Part shown: piece after piece, positions 1-12,089 of the stretch
Position numbering within the stretch: position 1 is the stretch's first letter
Layout of the letters: each line of letters begins with the position of its first letter
Origin: Przewalskia tangutica
Lineage: Eukaryota > Streptophyta > Magnoliopsida > Solanales > Solanaceae
Direction of reading: 5' to 3'
Length of the DNA stretch: 64,000 nt
Assembly: GCA_029844215.1 (NCBI GenBank)
Contig: CM056733.1
Coordinates: 12,769,501 to 12,833,500, forward strand
Position numbers and translations under genes: made by a program
Notes under the pieces: model-generated
Seen by the model: the letters and a program-made list of their open reading frames with translations, nothing else
What the model was told of the DNA's origin: nothing
The model's database searches: none

Positions 1-1341
1 GGGAGGGAGACACGTGTCACCCTCCACATGAATCATCTTGGACGAAATAGTGTGGTTAGTGTAACAAGTTTTAGCTTGATAAAATGGACCAAGTCAAAGG
101 GTCAAAATAGCTTGATATAATTGACCCTATCCTAGCAACACATTTGTTTTAATCTAATACATTGATTGTATTATACATAGCTACTACTACTAGTGCAAGA
201 CTAGTCTTCAACACTTAGAAAAAAAATCAAGAACTTGTGTAGCTCACTTAGAAGCTCTCGGCCAAGCTCTATTGAAGAGAAAGAAATTTTGCAATCTTGC
301 TTCATAAATCCCAATATTCAAACCCAAGATCCCTAAAGGTATTCTAAGGATATCCCCCCACAAAAATTCCGGAAAAACTACGTTTTTACGTTAGTCGCAA
401 GATGAAAACCTAAGGGGGTTTTCATAGTTGGAGTTGGAACTTGAAGAGGAGTTCCTCATAAGCTTTTAAGGGTTGCTTGGAGTGGATTGGAACGTCAAGA
501 AGAGGAGCTAAAGTTGCTAAGAATCGACTTGAAGTCTTGGATAATATTTGGGCTTATTAAGGTAATAATCTTTGTCTTACTATTGTAATTAAATATTCCA
601 TGTTATGATAAGTTAGGAATGATCATGTGATATATATTATGAAGTTTGAAAAGATTTGGATCATGTCGACATGTTAAAAACCGAAAGTGGGCATGTTAGT
701 CATTTATGTTGTAATCATTTGGTCGATAGTTACAATCGTTGCATGTTAACAAAGAAAGGATTTGTAGTTGTTATAATTGTTATAGGGTATATAACATATT
801 AGAATAACAACTTGGATTGAAAAAGGAATTGAAGGGAAATTGATATTATTGCGGCATTGATTGTAGTCGAGAAAGGCTTAAGTTGTTGGATAATTTTTAT
901 ATTAATTGTGGGGCAGAATTTTACACGTACTGTTAGGCGTGTAATCCCCTTTGAATTGCTGAATTGTTGAGCCTTAAATGTGGCATTTGGTTATTGATTT
1001 TCGGGCCTTGAAAAATGTGGAAAAGTACGTAGAAACAAAGGAAGTGCTGCCCGATTGTCCGTAGAATTAAGAGTCCTTATACTTAGAAATATTCTACGTT
1101 GAAAGATAGTAGTTGATGGACGTATTATGGTCATTATAGGTTGACATTCTACGTACGGCGTATTCAACTTGGAAAGTGATTTAAGTCGAAGAGGTATGTG
1201 GAACTTTTCTTATCTCTTGAGCATGAGTAGCTATAAATGTATAGTACGGTAGACGTACGAGATTTAAATGAATTTAGTTTCATTTGATGTCCTTGACTTG
1301 TTCAAGAATGTCCAAGTTGGTTGAGTTAGAGAATTAACTCA
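1..1341 (+). mobile_element. Gypsy-type LTR, left part, interrupted at 1341
   Basis: No coding sequence is seen. The stretch reads like the U3/R part of a long chromovirus LTR: purine-rich leader-like text, and a short motif near 930 mentioning a tandem GGCGTGTAATCCCC. It resumes after the inserted element at 6682 and runs to about 8300. The join is shown by the 5-bp target duplication ACTCA at 1337-1341 and 6677-6681. The left end lies outside the window, so the start, family and element orientation are inferred from style only. Confidence 0.4.
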
Positions 1342-2670
1342 TGATCGGTGTATTTTATATACACCTTTTGAGTCAGTCTAGTTAGTCTTTTGTCCCGTTT
1401 TGTACATACAAAGTGTCGTATTAGGATAGATTTTCTTTCTTTTGAGTCAAAGTGGCTAAAGTGACCAAATGGCGGAAAAGGAGCGAAAAGAGGGAAAAAG
1501 AGGAGGTACTAGAGCTGAAAACGGAGAAAGTGGCAAACGAGGCTGAAATCCAGACCTGCGCCGCGCCTCGCAGTCGAAGCGGCGCGCGCTATTATTCAGA
1601 AGCCGCAGAAGATCCAGCACGCGCGCCTCGCATGCCAGATATCGGCCGCGCGCCAAAACACCCAAGTATTGCAGAACTTTAGCGCCGCGCGCCATCTCAG
1701 CGGCGCCGACGCGAAAAATTAGGTCTTTGACGGATTTTTGGGCCAGCTGCAGGGAAAAGAGAGGAGAAGAATTAAACATATAAAAGAAGAAACCTAGGCA
1801 CTTTTCAAGGGTTCCTTTTGGCCAAACACAAGGTTTTCTTGCCTAGAGATTGGAGACCTAAACATTAGTAATTTCTTTTCTTTTTCTTTTCTTTAATTCA
1901 GTTTTGCATGATGAACTTTGAATTAGTTCTTGTCATATTCATGGCTAGGAACTAATTCTCTTATAGGCTTTCTATGTTGAATTCTTGAACCTTATGTTAT
2001 AAAGTAATGCATGCTTATGGTTATTATTCTTATTGAGAGATCTATCCAATAATTGAGTTGAATTCTTGGTAGCTAATTGACAACTAGTTATCACTATATG
2101 ATTTCTAATCGATTCTCAAAAGGAGGATTGTGAATATCTTGTAAGTCAAGACGGTCTTGAATTGGGGATGAAAATACCTCAATTAGATTTGTAGCGTTGA
2201 TGAGAGGCTTAACAACCCTAATTTTGCGCATCATGCGTGACGGCCAACTAGGTTTTTGTGCTTAATCCTCCTATAGAGTTACCCTTATCGTGAAAGTTAG
2301 GTAAGGAACAATACCGGGTTGAGTGTTTATATAACCCTAACGGAGTATAAAACGATTTCAGAAACTCGCTTTCTCCAAAAGAAGAACACCATAAGTAATG
2401 CATTAGTAAGTAACATAAGCGGATAGTAAGGATACATAGAAGCCCTATTCTCATCACATCTGAATTAAATCTTTATATTTAATTAGCTTTTATAATTCTT
2501 AGTCATAAACAACCAATCACTCATTAATTCACCAAATAGATACTAGAAAATAGACAATTGGTACTTGAACCCTAATCCCAGAGGACGATATTCGGTCTTA
2601 TCTAAGACTATACTACTTGATACGATAACGTGCACTTGCGTTTAAAAGTGTGTGCATATATCTTGCATCA
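1342..2670 (+). repeat. 5' LTR of the Athila-like element
   Basis: Begins TGATCGGTG and ends TTGCATCA. It aligns over its whole length with 5343-6676. The two copies match closely except in the CpG-dense block 1552-1745, where many one-base differences and indels occur. The short open frames here (for example 1452-1682) lie in this block and are not conserved as proteins between the LTRs, so they are not genes. Confidence 0.88.
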
Positions 2671-2676
2671 AGTCTT

Positions 2677-2694
2677 TGGCGCCGCTGCCGGGGA
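2677..2694 (+). other. Primer-binding site, tRNA-Asp type
   Basis: TGGCGCCGCTGCCGGGGA lies six bases after the 5' LTR. It is complementary to the 3' end of plant tRNA-Asp with one mismatch (C in place of T in the middle). This fixes the transcription direction of the element as plus and supports the Athila assignment. Confidence 0.75.
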
Positions 2695-5342
2695 TTAGGC
2701 ATTAGTTCAATATCAAATTTATCTATTTTTAATTTCTAATTTGGTTTTATGTATAGTTTTTTTTAATTTTGTTTATTTTATGTATTTATTGTGTGAAAAC
2801 AAGGGTGCCGTGATTCTTTGTTTGTTTTGATGCATCTCGTGATCCCGAAGATATGGATTTCATCACAATATGATCGAGCTCCAACCATAGAGGAAGAGAG
2901 GAGGAATTACGAGAAACTCTACTCCTCACGAGGTCCCAAACTCGTTCACGGACGAAATGAGGTGGGTATAAAGAAGTTGGAAACGCAAATAGCAGAACTC
3001 GCGATCATATTCAACAAATAACAAAGAAATTGAGGAGCCCGAATCACACCCAACTATTGAGGAATTTGGTGAGATAGCCGTGTAGAAGGAAAAGATTGCA
3101 TATCCAATTATTCACCTTCTTGGATTCTGTGGAAATTCTTTTTCATGCACCTATCACAGAAGAAACACCACTAGCTATCACGAATGACTCCCAATTAGGA
3201 ATTGCATACCATCAAGGGCAACCCCCAGAGTCAAGAGATGTAGAGAATTTCACGGTTTCCTACAAAATAAGAAGCCTAAAAGACAAACTCATCTTGTGTG
3301 CTTGGGGGATACTTGTATGTTTAAGGCCCCTGTTTGAACAAATAGTTATAGGGAAATTGAGACCTATAGCAATAAATCTGTGGATTGCAAGCGATTCGAA
3401 GTATCCAATGGGCACTCGAAAGGTTAATTGCGTCCAAGCTAAAAGACGTAAAAGACAGCATTGTTGGGAGGCAACCCAACGCTTTTCAATTATGTTATTT
3501 TAATTTGATCTTTAGTTTATTTTATTTTGTCTAGAACAATCTCACGGTCATGGGGTCTTGTGTTTGAGCTGTGATTGATAGGTACAGGAATGAATCAAGG
3601 CGAAAAATCAAAGAAAGTCGATTTCAGAAATAGCCATACGCCGTAGTTAGGTCGCGCCAAAAGAGTCGAACAGCAGAATTTAGCGCATGCGCCAGAGCAG
3701 GCCGCATGGTAGAATTCAAAGTTCAGAATTTAGCCAGGCGCCAGAGCAGGCCGCGCTCGTAAAGTCCCGGCGAGCGCAGATGTTTAGCCGCGCTAGGCTA
3801 AGGCGCTGCGGGAATCCAAATTTAAAACGCCTAAAACTGCACCGCCCCAAAGCAGACGGAGAGCACCACCAGCAGCAGAGGCCGCCATGGATGAAGATGA
3901 GCGTGAAATATGGGCTCACATGAGGCAGACCCACCACCGCCAACCACAAGAGCGTAACCTTCAGAGCCGACAATGGGCAATTGTACCAACACCGTAAGGA
4001 GATGATGCAGACTTGCAACCAGTAATACAAGGATTAAAGAAACAAGGCAACAAATCGAGCCGAAAGTGCCTTGTTCAACCAATGGTCGATGATTATCCAC
4101 CGCCACCACCACCATTTTAACCAAAGTTTGTAAGTGTCTTATTTTCTTTACTGTCTTTGAGTCTACACACATTGGGGACAATGTGTGATTTAAGTTTGGG
4201 GGTGTGTTTTTGTGTTTTAGTTTTTATTTGTGTGTCATGTTATGTTTTATTTAAATTTTTTTTTTTATTTGTTTTATGTTTATTTTGAGTCACAAAATTT
4301 TTTTCTTTCGAAATAATTGCTCACAAAGATCATGTATGTTGTAGTTGCTAGAAACACCTAGTGAAGTAATGTGAAATAATGTAAAGGAATTGAAGCAACT
4401 AATCTAAACACTTAGGTTAGATATGCCAAAAGCTCACAAAATCTGTCTATTTGGAATTCTTGCTTGAGTTATGCATGCTAAATGATAAATGCTTATGTGT
4501 TATGAGTGCTTGCTATTTAAGGCGAAATAGTTAGGATATGCATGTTGGGAGATGACTCGCATTTCTTTGATAGCCAATTCTTACCATTCTGTTTCTATCC
4601 CGCACTTTAAAAATATCCCTAGTCACCCTATCGAGCCTAAATTTGAAACTTCTTGACACCCCATATTCCCACAAAATTGTGCCATAAGTGAAAATATGAA
4701 ATAGTGGAGTACATTGTGTTAAAAGAAGAAACAAAAAGAGTGAACAAGTTTGATGCACCCTAATGGAAAAGTAATAAGAAAGAGGCAAAAGCCTAAGTTG
4801 GGGTGCCTATTTGTATAATACACTTCACTCTCCCAAAACAAAAGAGGAAGGATAGAATTGATGTGAAGGAAAGAATCAAAAGAAAAAGGGAAAAATTGAA
4901 AAGCCAAAGAGCTTATGGTACAAAAATGAGCCTAAATGCCTATCTTTACCAACCCCTACCTAAGCCTACATTACAACCTCAAAGTCCTCAAGATCTCTTC
5001 TATGTATATCCGTAATTAGTGGAGAATAGCAAGTAAGCATGCCATAGGAATTTTTGAATTTATATGCATACTTGAGTACACCGACTTCCATTTAAGCATG
5101 ATAAGTATGAGTTTGCGAAATATCTAGCTCAATGTGTTGAAATTCCATGCTATATGTTCCTCGCATATTATTCTCGCTAACCTTCATGTTTTTCTAGTTA
5201 ATATTCATGCAAAGAAAAGTGATCAATGGCAAGTGGAGTCTGCTTATTTTCTTTGTTGATTTTCTTATTTATTGAGTCCGTCATTTTATTGTATTTCTTT
5301 CTATCTTTGCTCGAGGCGAGCAAAGGTTAAGTTTGGGGTATT
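2695..5342 (+). other. Internal region without pol genes
   Basis: No protein domain is recognised. The open frames 2818-3021 and 3096-3503 may be scraps of an Athila gag-pol or env-like region: the text just after the second resembles the segment that follows pol in Athila. A GC-rich block lies at 3640-3850. The region ends in an AAGTTTGGGG polypurine-like tract just before the 3' LTR at 5343. Confidence 0.55.
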
Positions 5343-6676
5343 TGATCGGTGTATTTTATATACACCTTTGAGTCATCTAGTTAGTCTTTTGTCCCGCTTT
5401 GTACATACAAAGTGTCGTATTAGGATAGATTTTCTTTCTTTTGAGTCAAAGTGGCTAAAGTGACCAAATGGCGAAAAGGAGCGAAAAGAGGGAAAGAGGA
5501 GGTACTAGAGTCGAAACGGAGAAAGTGGCAAACGAGGTGAAATTCAGACTCACCGGCGCCTCCTGCAATGAAGCGGGTCGCGCCTATTATTCGAAGAAGC
5601 TGCAGAAGATCCAGTACGCGCGCCTCGAACAGCCGATATCAGGGCCGCGGCGCCAAAACACCCGAAGTATTGCAGAACTTTAGGCGCCGCGGCGCCCATC
5701 TGCAGGGGCGCGGCGCCGACGCGGAAAAATTAGGTCTTTTGACGGATTTTTGGGCCAGGCCTGCAGGAAAAAGAGGAGACGCTTTAAACCTATAAAAGGA
5801 GAACCCTAGGCGCTTTCATGGTTCCCTTTCGCCAAACACAAGGTTTTCTTGCCTAGAGATCGAGACCTAAACATTAGTAATTTCTTTTCTTTTTCTTTTC
5901 TTTAATTCAGTTTTTGCATGATGAACTTTGAATTAGTTCTTGTCATATTCATGGCTAGAACTAATTCTCTTATAGGCTTTCTATGTTGAATTCTGAACCT
6001 TATGTTATAAAGTAATGCATGCTTATGGTTATTATTCTTATTGAGAGATCTATCCAATAATTGAGTTGAATTCTTGGTAGCTAATTGACAACTAGTTATC
6101 ACTATATGATTTCTAATCGATTCCAAAAGGAGGATTGTGAATATGCCGTAAGTTGGGTAGACGGTCTTGAATCGGGATGAAAATACCTCAATTAGATTTG
6201 TAAGCGTTGATGAGAGGCTTAACAACCCTAATTTTGCGCATCAGCGACGGTCAACTAGGTTTTTGTGCTTAATCCTCCCATAGAGTTACCCTTATCGTGA
6301 AAGTTAGGTAAGAAACAATACTGGGTTGAGTGTTTATATAACCTAACTGAGTATAAAACGATTTCGTAAACCTGCTTTCTCCAAAAGAAGAACACCATAA
6401 GTAATGCATTAGTAAGTAACATAAGCGGATAGTAAGGATACATAGAAGCCCTATTCTCATCACATCTGAATTAAATCTTTATATTTAGTTAGCTTTTATA
6501 ATTCTTAGTCATAAACAACCAATCACTCATTAATTCACCAAATAGATACTAGAAAATAGACAATTGGTACTTGAACCCTAATCCCAGAGGACGATATTCG
6601 GTCTTATCTAAGACTATACTACTTGATACGATAACGTGCACTTGCGTTTAAAAGTGTGTGCATATATCGCGCATCA
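5343..6676 (+). repeat. 3' LTR of the Athila-like element
   Basis: Direct repeat of 1342-2670, starting TGATCGGTG and ending GCGCATCA, followed by the target duplication ACTCA at 6677-6681. Differences from the 5' LTR concentrate in 5546-5770, the CpG-rich block. Confidence 0.88.
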
Positions 6677-6681
6677 ACTCA

Positions 6682-8300
6682 CTTGTTTTAAAGGTTAAAA
6701 ATGTCTTAGTTTCTAAAGCATAAAGTTAGTATAACCGCTTTATGGGAAGTTGGTTATAACAACTTTATGGGAAGTTAAAAGAATGGTTTATTCTAATAAG
6801 GTAAACAAAGATTTCTTGACTTGAAAATGTATAGAATACTTTGGAAAGTATTGATTACTTGAACTATTCTAAAGTTAAGAAACTTGATTTCTAAAGTTAA
6901 GAGACTTGAAGTATTCTGAAAGTTATGTAACTTGATTTGAAAGTATATGATACTTGGTTTTTGAAAGTATAAGTCTCTTGGTTATAAAAAGAATGTAATT
7001 GTCTAAAACATAAAGAGTTATAACGGCTTTATGGGAAGTTAGTTATAACGGCTTTATGGAAAGTTAAGAGAGTGTCTACTTGATTTATAGGCACGAGTTG
7101 CCTAGGTTGTGAAAGTAGAAGTTACTTGGTTTTAAAGCCTTGAAATGAATTTCTAAAGGTGTAGTAACTTGATTTGAAAAATAGACATGCCTTGATACTA
7201 CGGGTGATAGTATCTTGGGATTTTTATATAAAAAGGGTTCTTTTTAAAGGAACGGAAGTACATAGTACTTTGGGTTAAAGTCCCGGATTTTTAATGACAT
7301 GTTAGTGCCTTAAGTTAAATAAAATGAGAGTGCATGATAATTAAGACTAATAAGAAGTTAGGGGAATTCTTAACTTGCTTATGATAATTATGATAAACCG
7401 GTGATGCTTATGTTATGTATGATAAGCCGGTGGTGCTTATGTTATGTATGATAGTCGGTTGTGCTAGTGTTATGTTATTCTTGCGGGGTAAACCCCCGGG
7501 TTACTACTTATTACATGGATTTGCTACCCATGATGCGAGTGCGGCGTTTGTACTCATGCGGCCCACCGCCTAAGCGGTGAAATAGTCCGCGGGTGAAATA
7601 GTCTCATGCGAGGCAGATGACCTCATTGCGGGTCCATAGGACCTATGCGGGTGAAATAGTCCCAGGAGTAGGATTGCTTAATGATACTACGGGCGGGTGG
7701 CCCTAATTCGATCATGAGCCTCCTATTTTTATGCAGTAAAGTATACTCTTGTTTACTCTCATTGTTAGTAAGGCACAGTGTACTGTTAATGTGGTTATCA
7801 TACATGTTCCCAGCTTTATTTTAGACTATTATGATTTCATTACAGTACTTTCAGTTTCACATACTTGGTACCTGTTGTACTGACCTCCTTCGGGGGCTGC
7901 GTTCATTCCGCATGTAGAGTTATAAAGGTTGTTGATCCTCACTCTTAGGATCACTGTTCAGCTGTTGAGAATCTCCATTACTCCGGAGGCTTATCTTTGG
8001 TTCAGATCCCTGGTACTGTCGGTTGTTGTACATTCAAGGCTATGGCGGGGCCCTGTCCCGTCACAGTTGTTATGTCAAAATTCTTAAAGGTCTGTAGTCA
8101 TATATGTGGGTCGGTTTGTAAAGAAAAAGGATGTAACTGCTTTTGACTATTTATATATGTATATCCAGGAAGGCTTACCTGGCCAGCCCTTTGTTTACTT
8201 CTACGATTTAAGTTGTGTTCTATGTATGTTCACGACTTTCTCACGGTTACTGTAGCGGTGCCTGTGCAGGTACCGCCGGTCCGGTCGGGTCGTGGGCACA
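6682..8300 (+). mobile_element. Gypsy-type LTR, right part
   Basis: Continuation of the LTR interrupted at 1341. It contains short degenerate repeats of AACGGCTTTATGGGAAGTTA (6738-7070) and of TAAGCCGGTGGTGCTTATGTT (7395-7460), and repeats of GGGTGAAATAGTC (7590-7660). It ends near GGGTCGTGGGCACA at about 8300, where a Copia RT fragment begins. No gene is present. The 3' boundary is approximate. Confidence 0.42.
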
Positions 8301-8319
8301 GGCCACCACGCCTGCGTGA

Positions 8320-9480
8320 CATGGATGTTGAGACAACCTTCCTAACTGGAGAGTTGGTTTGATGGACTATTGGGCTTCTTCCTGAACTTTCATTATGGTC
8401 CCTGAAATGTTTACATTTTGGTCCTGGAAGTTTTAGATAAAACAAAAACAATGAATCTGACTACAGAAACATTGATTCTGAAGCTAGAAAGCCAACAGTT
8501 GGAAAATCAAAAGTCTGAAAGTGGAAGAAGAAAGTAATACGGAACAACCCGATGGATATGTAGTTCTAGGGAAGAGAAGAAAGTCTGTCGACTTGTCAAA
8601 TATCTGTGCGAGCTGAAACAGGCCTCGAAGCATTGGCATGAAACATTTGACAGTACTCTACTATCGAAGAGTTTCTCCATTAATGAGTGTGACAAATGTG
8701 TCTATATGAAAGGTAATTTTGACTCGTTCGCCATGATGTGCATTTACGTAGACGACAGATTGATAAAAGGAAAAGTCCTAGATTGATCCTACAGACTAAG
8801 AGTATGTTGAAACAATGTTTCAATATGAATGATATGGATATTGTAGATGACATCTTAGGAATTGGGATTTCTAAGACATCTAACAGACTGGTCTAAACCA
8901 AACTCATTTGTGATGTGTTTTAACAGTCTCGTTAAAGTTACCAATGGATATTAATCATAGAATTGATTGGAATCATGGTGCACCCATATATCAGGAGCGA
9001 TAGGCGCATGTCGCATGTAGTTCAATGTATTTTACACACTATAACTGACCTGGTATCGACTCATAAATAAGATCAGTTGAACTGAGGTTCACACGTGATT
9101 CTGGAAATGATCGATAGAATGCGTTAAATCGGATGTGACGATATCTGAACTATTTGCTTATCTATGGATTATGGTATTCTGGATGTCCAACGGTTTTGGG
9201 AGAACACAATGATGCAAACTGGACATCATACTTGAAGAACACCACAACCACACGTGGATGTGTATGGTGTGTCTTTGCAAAATCCTCTAAGTAAACGTGC
9301 ATCGGCCGATTTGTGATGAAATCAGAGTAACTTCACGACCTCTTAGAGGATTTCCCTTATTGGGAATAGCTCGTGCCTTCGTTAGTTATACACTGTAAGG
9401 GCACGGATGACGGCGTCTGGACATATCTGTGAAGACATAAGACCGTATGGCAGTTGATCGGGTGACACATCATTGATTAC
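8320..9480 (+). pseudogene. Decayed Ty1/Copia reverse transcriptase-RNase H remnant
   Basis: Two fragments of a Copia RT are readable on the plus strand. At 8323-8357 the translation gives the block MDVETTFLTGEL. After about 170 unrelated bases, 8527-8757 reads from a QPDGYV motif to a catalytic-site remnant, CIYVDD. Later bases keep a loose likeness to the RT thumb and RNase H with many stops and frameshifts. It cannot encode a protein. It is probably the internal remnant of the element whose LTR starts at 10203. Confidence 0.7.
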
Positions 9481-10202
9481 TAAATCAAAGGATATAATGT
9501 ACCCTTTAATTAAGGGACTACCCGAAGATCAAGAGTTCTGACGATCTAGGAGAAGGGGCTTAAAACCAAAACAATACGAACTGATACAGTGGATACCCAA
9601 CCATACTGATTGGAGATCCCAAGAATTTTGTTCAATGGGAAAACTAAGTCGTAAAGGTTCAGTTGAGCGCTTCGATGGAAGCAAGAGCACTTTGGATAAT
9701 GATTTCTGCATAGAAACATGAATCCAAGGTCGTTCCCGTGATAAACATTAAGTGCTATCTGCAGAGTGGGTAAATGTTAAGGTTCCAAAACCTTTAATGA
9801 TCCTCAACAGTTGATGTTAGGTTTGGGGAAACTTTTAATGGTTCCTAACACTTATAAGTGAGGTATAGCATGATATCTTGTAGGAGACCACCTATTTAAG
9901 TGCGAGGATTGGCCGCCTCAAATGAACGCACTTAAGAATCCAAGTCGTGTCCATGGCCACAACGGACAAAACATTAAGAAGAACAGAGTAAGGAAAGTTG
10001 TTGTGTTGGGACCATTGTCTTGGCTTACACTAAACACTGACAGTTCAAGACATCACGTTCACCGTTCAGTAAGTAAGTCCGATGGTATTCTACTAAAGAA
10101 GGTTCAAAGCCACGGCTACCTATCCAGATGCAACATCGATCCGCCGAAAGATTGCTAGAAATGCACCTTATGAGTGCGCCAAAATCTCTTTCAAGAGGGG
10201 AT
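9480..10202 (+). other. Post-pol region of the decayed Copia, ending in a polypurine tract
   Basis: No domain is recognised. The last bases, TTTCAAGAGGGGAT (10189-10202), look like a polypurine tract placed directly before the LTR start at 10203. The open frame 9922-10158 shows no family resemblance. Confidence 0.5.
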
Positions 10203-11040
10203 TGTTGGAAATTTACAAATGTGGAATAAGATTATCCCATTATTTATGACTCGCACAATTGGGATCCCGCACGTCGGAAATGTCGTTTCCACACACGTGC
10301 ACACGTAGTGTCAAGTATCGTAAATTTCATTAGTGAAAGAGATATTAGTACGTGAGTAAACGTTTGAGACATGGACGGTCGTTGGTTAAATGACATGTAT
10401 TCAACGTTGGTAAATGAAGGAAGAAGTGTACGAAGTGTAAGATCGAAACGGGGCGGAAAAGGCTCGCGACGTCGCCACGGAGCCGGGGCGCCACCACCAC
10501 AAGAGCCGCGGCGCCCCAAGGGTTGGGCCGCGACGCTTAAGTGGACTTTGGCTACTGGAGCCGCGGAGCTTCCCGGGAAGTGTCTGTGCGATGGAAGTCC
10601 AAAAGTTTGGCTGATTGTGGGGAAATTTTGGGGCATTAAGATGCCAGTTTCTCATCCATAAATCAGCCATTATTTGGCTGTATTACTTGGTGTATTAAGT
10701 GGCCATTAAATGACACTTGAATGACCATTACATGGGCACTTGAAGAGACATTCTTACACTACTATAAATTGAGGCCTTAGGCTCATTTGTAAAACACACC
10801 TCACTCTTGTATGGTTCAGATTTTCCGAACTTCTTCCTCTCTAACATACTTTCACATACTCAAATGTTCTTCTTAAGAAACACTTGAGTTTTCTTTGCTA
10901 ATTTGTTTAGTTGTTGTTTTATCTTGGGAGACAGTTGCCCATATCGTAAAAGGATATATACGAGACAATAATGTCTTAAGGACAAAGTGAATATCACTCG
11001 ACTCAGCAGCGAAATTGTAACTCTACCAGATTTAGTGTCT
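10203..11040 (+). repeat. Copia LTR, plus orientation (3' LTR)
   Basis: Begins TGTTGGAAATTTAC after a polypurine tract. Over about 830 bases it aligns with the reverse complement of 37130-38002, including the shared blocks TTTCCACACACGTGCACAC, ACGTTGGTAAATGAAGG and TTGTTTTATCTT. It contains a CpG-dense block at 10440-10580. The short open frames on both strands are LTR sequence, not genes. The right end is estimated from the related copy. Confidence 0.75.
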
Positions 11041-11969
11041 CTTGGTTTCAGGCTATCAAGATCAAGGAGCTTGCTGCAATTGAAACGAAGATCCAAAACT
11101 CCAAGATTGATTCAAGACAAAAGATCAAGACCTCAAAATCTTATTGTTGCCACAACACTTGTTAGCTTCAAGTTTGTTGTATTGTAATCATATTGTTTAC
11201 CCTTTCAAAACACTAGTAGTAGTTGTATATTATCTCCGTACATCCATTGTGTAACTCACTGTAGGTGCTTTCGATTTTCTGAAAGTAAAAGGGGGGGGGG
11301 GGGTTATTGAGCATATGAGGGTACATTTATCATTTCTATCCACTTGAGTCGGGAACTATGTTTCTGTGCTCAGGATGATGGATTGTTGCACTATTAGCAA
11401 AATTACTGAAACTGTGTTTGAATGCTTTTGATCAATTGCTTGCATCTTTCCGACAAAAAATGAGCAATGAATTGATTTTTCGATTGCTACAAAATTATTA
11501 ATAGTTTTTTTCTGAATGGTAAATCCATAATATTTTACCGAAATTTACCAAACCGCAGTTTAATTTACCGAACCAAACTTTGAAACTTCAGTATTTGGTC
11601 TGCTTTTAATTACCGGATACCGAATTAACTAACTCAAATTTTGAAAATATCAAACCGAATACTATAGATTTTGACATTCTACTAAAAATTGTTGAAATGA
11701 AGATTGTACTAAAACATTGTACAAATAAAAAGGTGTAACATTGTAAAATGAAGACTGTAAGCCAATGGAATTGGCTAATAACAACTTTTCTAGATACTGA
11801 TACATTTGTCATGTTTTCTTCCAGTTAAGTGCGATATGGATACTGAGATCTGTGTCATGTACACTTCAGAATATATACAAATATCTCACATTCTACATGT
11901 ACCCAAATCAATGAAAATGAATATGTAGAAGTGGATGTGGCGGGACGCGGAGGGAGCAAATAAGACAAA
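11041..11969. other. Intergenic sequence and 3' flank of the G-patch gene
   Basis: No coding sequence. Contains a run of 13 G at 11291-11303. The part nearest the minus-strand stop codon at 11970 is the likely 3' UTR. No clear AATAAA-type signal was fixed. Confidence 0.5.
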
Positions 11970-12089
11970 CTAAACATTATCTGGCCAGAATTCCCTAAAG
12001 AATGCACGCTCAAATTCTTTCTCTTGCATGTGCTTCTCCAACTCCAGCATTTTCTTCATCTTTTTAGAGATCCCCTTTGTTTTCTGTGT
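11970..12089 (-). CDS. Exon 4 of the G-patch gene
   Basis: Forty codons including the TAG stop. The translation starts TQKTKGISKKMKKMLELEKH and ends FFREFWPDNV. It is an amphipathic, lysine/glutamate-rich helical tail. The acceptor TTGTTCAG is preceded by a pyrimidine-containing tract. Confidence 0.9.
   Translation of the reverse strand, partial: TQKTKGISKKMKKMLELEKHMQEKEFERAFFREFWPDNV

Larger units (their letters stand above)
1342..6676 (+). mobile_element. Non-autonomous Athila-like (Ty3/gypsy) LTR element
   Basis: A complete element bounded by two LTRs of 1329 and 1334 bases that start TGATCGG and end GCATCA, giving TGAT/ATCA termini. It is flanked by a perfect 5-bp target duplication, ACTCA. 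The interior (2671-5342) is only 2.7 kb and has no gag, protease, RT or integrase. It carries a primer-binding site matching the 3' end of tRNA-Asp, used by Athila elements, and Athila-like non-coding landmarks: GGGAGGCAACCCAACG near 3465 and GGGGACAATGTG near 4173. It must be mobilised in trans, so LARD-type deletion derivative is the best description. It sits inside the older gypsy LTR. Confidence 0.82.

Noticed and set aside
1452..1779. Overlapping open frames of 76 and 107 codons on both strands
   Set aside because: They lie in the CpG-rich block of an LTR, and the homologous block in the other LTR has different frames; not genes.
3096..3503. A 135-codon frame in the Athila-like interior
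   Set aside because: No domain, and it runs through known non-coding landmarks of Athila interiors.
3716..4181. Minus-strand frames of 104 and 116 codons
   Set aside because: Composition-driven shadows over a GC-rich block; no start context or homology that I recognise.
7395..7660. Possible CRISPR-like array from repeated short motifs
   Set aside because: The repeats are few, irregular and uneven in spacing; they are LTR-internal repeats in a plant genome.
10244..10670. Three overlapping frames in the Copia LTR
   Set aside because: The region is an LTR by comparison with 37130-38002, where the frames are not kept.
11291..11303. Poly-G run as a G-quadruplex or promoter signal
   Set aside because: A single G13 run in intergenic DNA; no supporting motif, and it could be a length-uncertain homopolymer.
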